DNA from: Renibacterium sp043789415
GTDB taxonomy: Bacteria; Actinomycetota; Actinomycetes; Actinomycetales; Micrococcaceae
Direction: 5' to 3'
Length of the DNA: 64,000 bases
Assembly (NCBI RefSeq): GCF_043789415.1
Contig: NZ_JBDLLW010000001.1
Location: 558,001-622,000, forward strand
A program made the position numbers and the translations under genes. The first letter of the stretch is position 1, and each line of letters opens with the position of its first letter. Shown one piece after another: positions 61,518 to 64,000 of this stretch. The notes beneath the pieces were generated by a model. The model made no database searches, was not told where the DNA came from, and saw only the letters and a list, made by a program, of their open reading frames with translations.

Positions 61518-62839
61518 CGCTGCTCACCGCCTTCATTCGCGGCCTCAGCCATCGGGACGAATCGGACCCGATCGACCCTGCGACCGTCCATCCGCTCGAT
61601 TTCGAGCCGTCCGCCGTAAACTTCGACGGCATCCCCCAGCTCGGGCAATCTGCCGAGCTCGGACATCACGAAACCACCTACGGTTTCATAGCTGGCCCCG
61701 CCGGGGACCCGCAAGCCAGGAATCTGATCGGTGATCTCATCGGGCCGCATCAGACCAGGGAAGTGCCAATCGCCGTCGGCGCTCTGTAAGACGCCGGGCG
61801 TGGTGACGTCGTGCTCGTCCTCGACTTCACCGACGATCTCCTCCACCAGGTCCTCCAGCGTGGCCACTCCAGCGGTGCCGCCGTACTCGTCGACCACTAC
61901 CGCCAGTTGCAGATTCCCGGCGCGCAACTCGCGCAGCAGGGCATCCAGGTGAATGGTCTCCGGTACCCGCAACACGTCTTCTTTAATGGTTCCGGCTTGC
62001 AAGCCGATGCGACGTTCGGTGGGCACCGCAATGGCCCGCTTGACGTGCACCACGCCCAGCACGTCGTCAGCGGAGTCTCCGATCACCGGGAACCGGGAAA
62101 ACCCGGTGCGCCGGGCAGCGTCGATAACATCGGTGAGCGGAGCGTCGATATCGATGGTCTCCACCCTGATCCGCGGCGTCATGACGTCGGCTGCGGTGCG
62201 GTCTGAGAAGCTCAGCGAACGCGCCAGGAAGTTGGCGGTGCCGGCATCGAGGGTGCCCAGCTCTGCCGAACGGCGCACCAAAGACGCCAGCTCGGAGGGT
62301 GAACGTGCGCCGGAGATCTCCTCTTTGGCCTCCAAACCGAAGACGTTCAGCACTCGGTTGGCGAAGCCGTTGAGCACCACGATGGCCGGTTTGAAAACCG
62401 CTGTGAAGACCAGCTGAGGGCGAGCCACCAGCTTGCCGATGTCAAAGGCCTTGGCGATCGCCATGTTCTTCGGCACCAGCTCGCCCAGGAGCATGGAGAG
62501 CAAAGTGGCCAGCACCATCGAGATGATCAGCGAGATCGTGCTGCTCAAGCCGCCGTCAATGCCAATAGCCCGCAGTGGCACGGCGAGCAGAGCTCCCAAC
62601 GAGGGTTCCATCACGAAACCCGTCAGCAAGGTAGTCAGCGTGATCCCGAGCTGGCAGCTGGAAAGCTGAGTCGAGAGGGTCTTCAGGCAGCGCAGCAGGG
62701 GTTCGGCTCCGCTGTCGCCCTCGTTCACGGCGCGCTGCACACTGCTCTGGTCGATTGCAACCAACGAGAATTCCACCGCGACAAAGAATCCGGTGCCGAT
62801 GATCAAAAGAAAGCCCACCAGGAGCAATAGCCATTCCAT
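61514..62839 (-). CDS. CNNM-domain/CBS-pair membrane protein (CorC/HlyC family), full-length paralogue
   Basis: Protein of 441 residues with the CNNM membrane domain (about 1-180, GTGFFVAVEFSLVAID, LGELVPKNMAIAKA), a CBS pair (about 205-340) and the C-terminal CorC_HlyC domain (about 350-430, WHFPGLMRPDEI, GGFVMSELGRLPELGD). Members are called hemolysin-like for historical reasons; Mg2+ homeostasis is the better-supported role. It starts at ATG 62839. Confidence 0.92.
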   Translation of the reverse strand: MEWLLLLVGFLLIIGTGFFVAVEFSLVAIDQSSVQRAVNEGDSGAEPLLRCLKTLSTQLSSCQLGITLTTLLTGFVMEPSLGALLAVPLRAIGIDGGLSSTISLIISMVLATLLSMLLGELVPKNMAIAKAFDIGKLVARPQLVFTAVFKPAIVVLNGFANRVLNVFGLEAKEEISGARSPSELASLVRRSAELGTLDAGTANFLARSLSFSDRTAADVMTPRIRVETIDIDAPLTDVIDAARRTGFSRFPVIGDSADDVLGVVHVKRAIAVPTERRIGLQAGTIKEDVLRVPETIHLDALLRELRAGNLQLAVVVDEYGGTAGVATLEDLVEEIVGEVEDEHDVTTPGVLQSADGDWHFPGLMRPDEITDQIPGLRVPGGASYETVGGFVMSELGRLPELGDAVEVYGGRLEIERMDGRRVDRVRFVPMAEAANEGGEQR

Positions 62840-62962
62840 TCAGCGATTCACCGCCGAAGAATCTGGTCTTTGCGCGCAACGCGCTGCGAGTGATGGGGGT
62901 TGGTCTTCGGCTGATGACTCGCTGGGAGTCGCACCGGAAGACAGTACCTCGGGACTGGGTGC

Positions 62963-63000
62963 GCCGGCGGCAGTATCCACCTGAGCGGTGGAGCGCCGGC
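62963..63000 (-). terminator. Hairpin between guaB1 and the CNNM genes
   Basis: Outer arms GCCGGC at 62963-62968 and 62995-63000 with an inner CCACC/GGTGG stem. No T tract. The rest of the 242-bp gap shows a short CGGCG/CGCCG hairpin at 63064-63076 just after the guaB1 stop and nothing else I can name. Confidence 0.3.
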
Positions 63001-63081
63001 TCCTAGAGTGATGGTCCATAGCTCCACCAGTCTAACGGATCCAGATCGTCTCCCGGCACCCGGCGGCGTTACGCCGAGGGC

Positions 63082-64000
63082 TTACCAGCTCTGCGGGAGC
63101 GGTCTGCCTTCTTCATACCCGGCCGCCGACTGCACCCCCACCAGCGCGTTCTGCCGGAACTCGGCCAGGTTTCCGGCCCCGGCGTAGGTCAGCGAACTGC
63201 GCAGCCCGGAGGTGATCATATCGATCAGGTCCTCGACTCCCGGGCGAGCCGGATCGAGGTACATCTTGGAGGAGGAAATGCCTTCTTCGAAGAGCGCCTT
63301 GCGAGCTCGATCGAAGGCTCCCTCTTGCTGCGTGCGGTTCTGCACCGCACGGGCGCTGGCCATCCCGAAGCTCTCCTTGTATTTGCGCCCGGTGGAATCG
63401 ACCAGCAGGTCACCGGGACTCTCATAGGTACCGGCGAACCAAGAGCCGATCATCACCTGGCTGGCACCCGCCGCCAGGGCGAGCGCCACATCACGGGGGT
63501 AACGCACTCCGCCGTCGGCCCACACTGTCTTGCCCAGTTCACGGGCCACGCTGGCGCACTCCAGCACTGCGGAGAACTGCGGGCGGCCGACCGCCGTCAT
63601 CATCCGGGTGGTACACATCGCGCCGGGCCCAACTCCCACTTTGATGATGTCAGCACCGGCGGAGATGAGATCGCGGACGCCTTCTGCGCTCACCACATTG
63701 CCCGCCACAATGGGCACCTGCGGGTCAAGGGAGCGCACCGCGGCGAGCGCGTCGAACATCTTGCGCTGATGCCCGTGCGCGGTATCGACCACCAGGCAAT
63801 CGACTCCAGCGTCCAGCAACTCTCCGGCCTTAGCACGCACATCGCCGTTGATACCCACCGCGGCGGCCACCCTGAGCTTGCCCTCACTGTCGACAGCGGG
63901 CTGATAGATGGTCGATCTCAGGGCACCCGTCCGGGTCATCGCACCGAGAAGCTTCCCATCCCTGGTCACCGGAGCGAAGCCGCCCGCGGTAGCGTCCAGC
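63082..64000 (-). CDS. guaB1: GuaB1-family GMP reductase/IMP dehydrogenase-related protein, 5' end outside the window
   Basis: TIM-barrel IMPDH/GMPR-family enzyme. The visible 306 residues include the end of the CBS region (GFAPVTRDGKLLGAMTRTG), VDTAHGHQ, the catalytic Cys loop GVGPGAMCTTRMMTAVGRPQ and the flap region SFGMASARAVQNRTQQ. In mycobacteria GuaB1 is a GMP reductase in purine salvage, and that function is expected here. The frame stays open across the right window edge, so the GTG at 63969 is internal. Confidence 0.92.
   Translation of the reverse strand, partial: LDATAGGFAPVTRDGKLLGAMTRTGALRSTIYQPAVDSEGKLRVAAAVGINGDVRAKAGELLDAGVDCLVVDTAHGHQRKMFDALAAVRSLDPQVPIVAGNVVSAEGVRDLISAGADIIKVGVGPGAMCTTRMMTAVGRPQFSAVLECASVARELGKTVWADGGVRYPRDVALALAAGASQVMIGSWFAGTYESPGDLLVDSTGRKYKESFGMASARAVQNRTQQEGAFDRARKALFEEGISSSKMYLDPARPGVEDLIDMITSGLRSSLTYAGAGNLAEFRQNALVGVQSAAGYEEGRPLPQSW

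Overview
The window is a contiguous stretch of actinobacterial chromosome, dense in genes and with a moderately high GC content. The gene order argS-lysA-hom-thrC-thrB-rho-prfA-prmC-(threonylcarbamoyl-AMP synthase)-wecA-(atpI-like)-atpBEFHAGDC-(DUF2550)-nucS is the arrangement known from Mycobacterium tuberculosis and other Actinobacteria. NucS, the two-gene CNNM/CorC block, GuaB1 and an Asn/Arg-rich insertion in Rho agree with this. Protein similarity as I recall it points to Micrococcaceae (Arthrobacter/Renibacterium/Psychromicrobium relatives); the genus is inference. I see no insertion sequence, prophage, integrase or CRISPR array.

Layout. 0-4 kb: NAD salvage (pncB, cut by the window edge, and pncA), an SF2 helicase and a DUF3039 zinc protein. 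4-13.5 kb: nagB, an ABC-2 exporter, an old-yellow-enzyme oxidoreductase, a thioredoxin-fold/TPR protein without redox cysteines, an uncharacterised membrane protein, an AI-2E family protein and a hydrolase. 13.5-16.5 kb: a small zinc protein, nucS, nagA and a cold-shock gene with a structured leader. 16.5-25 kb: DUF2550 and the complete F1Fo ATP synthase operon on the minus strand. 25-40.3 kb: cell-envelope glycan genes with an inserted small secreted peptide gene, translation-termination and tRNA-modification genes, rho, and the aspartate-family amino-acid genes with argS. 40.5-46.3 kb: a membrane-anchored HNH-like protein with a substituted key residue, an MFS carrier, and a three-gene extracytosolic flavin electron-transfer module. 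46.4-52 kb: tRNA-Arg(CCG), an HhH protein, a WYL regulator and hrpA. 52-57 kb: HIT protein, alcohol dehydrogenase, a repeat-rich gap, a divergent sulfur pair (sseA-like and cds1-like), GNAT and MBL proteins. 57-60.4 kb: zur with a zinc ABC importer that carries a Zur-box-like operator. 60.5-64 kb: two CNNM/CorC proteins and guaB1, cut by the right edge.

Most of the window is conserved core genome. The points most worth following are: (i) the 43.4-46.3 kb flavin module, a lipoprotein with an FMN-attachment motif, its ApbE flavinyltransferase, and a fused RnfD/NqrB-like plus NAD(P)H-reductase protein, which together could move electrons from cytosolic NAD(P)H to the outer face of the membrane; (ii) two diverged copies of one 93-bp element with 17-bp terminal inverted repeats, each just 3' of a stop codon; (iii) a TANNNT -10 box placed 6-7 nt before the start codon of fourteen genes, which suggests leaderless transcription; (iv) a tiny two-cysteine secreted peptide with its own promoter and terminator inserted in the core gene order; (v) a perfect 16-bp inverted repeat in the rho-prfA gap, where M. 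tuberculosis has rpmE.
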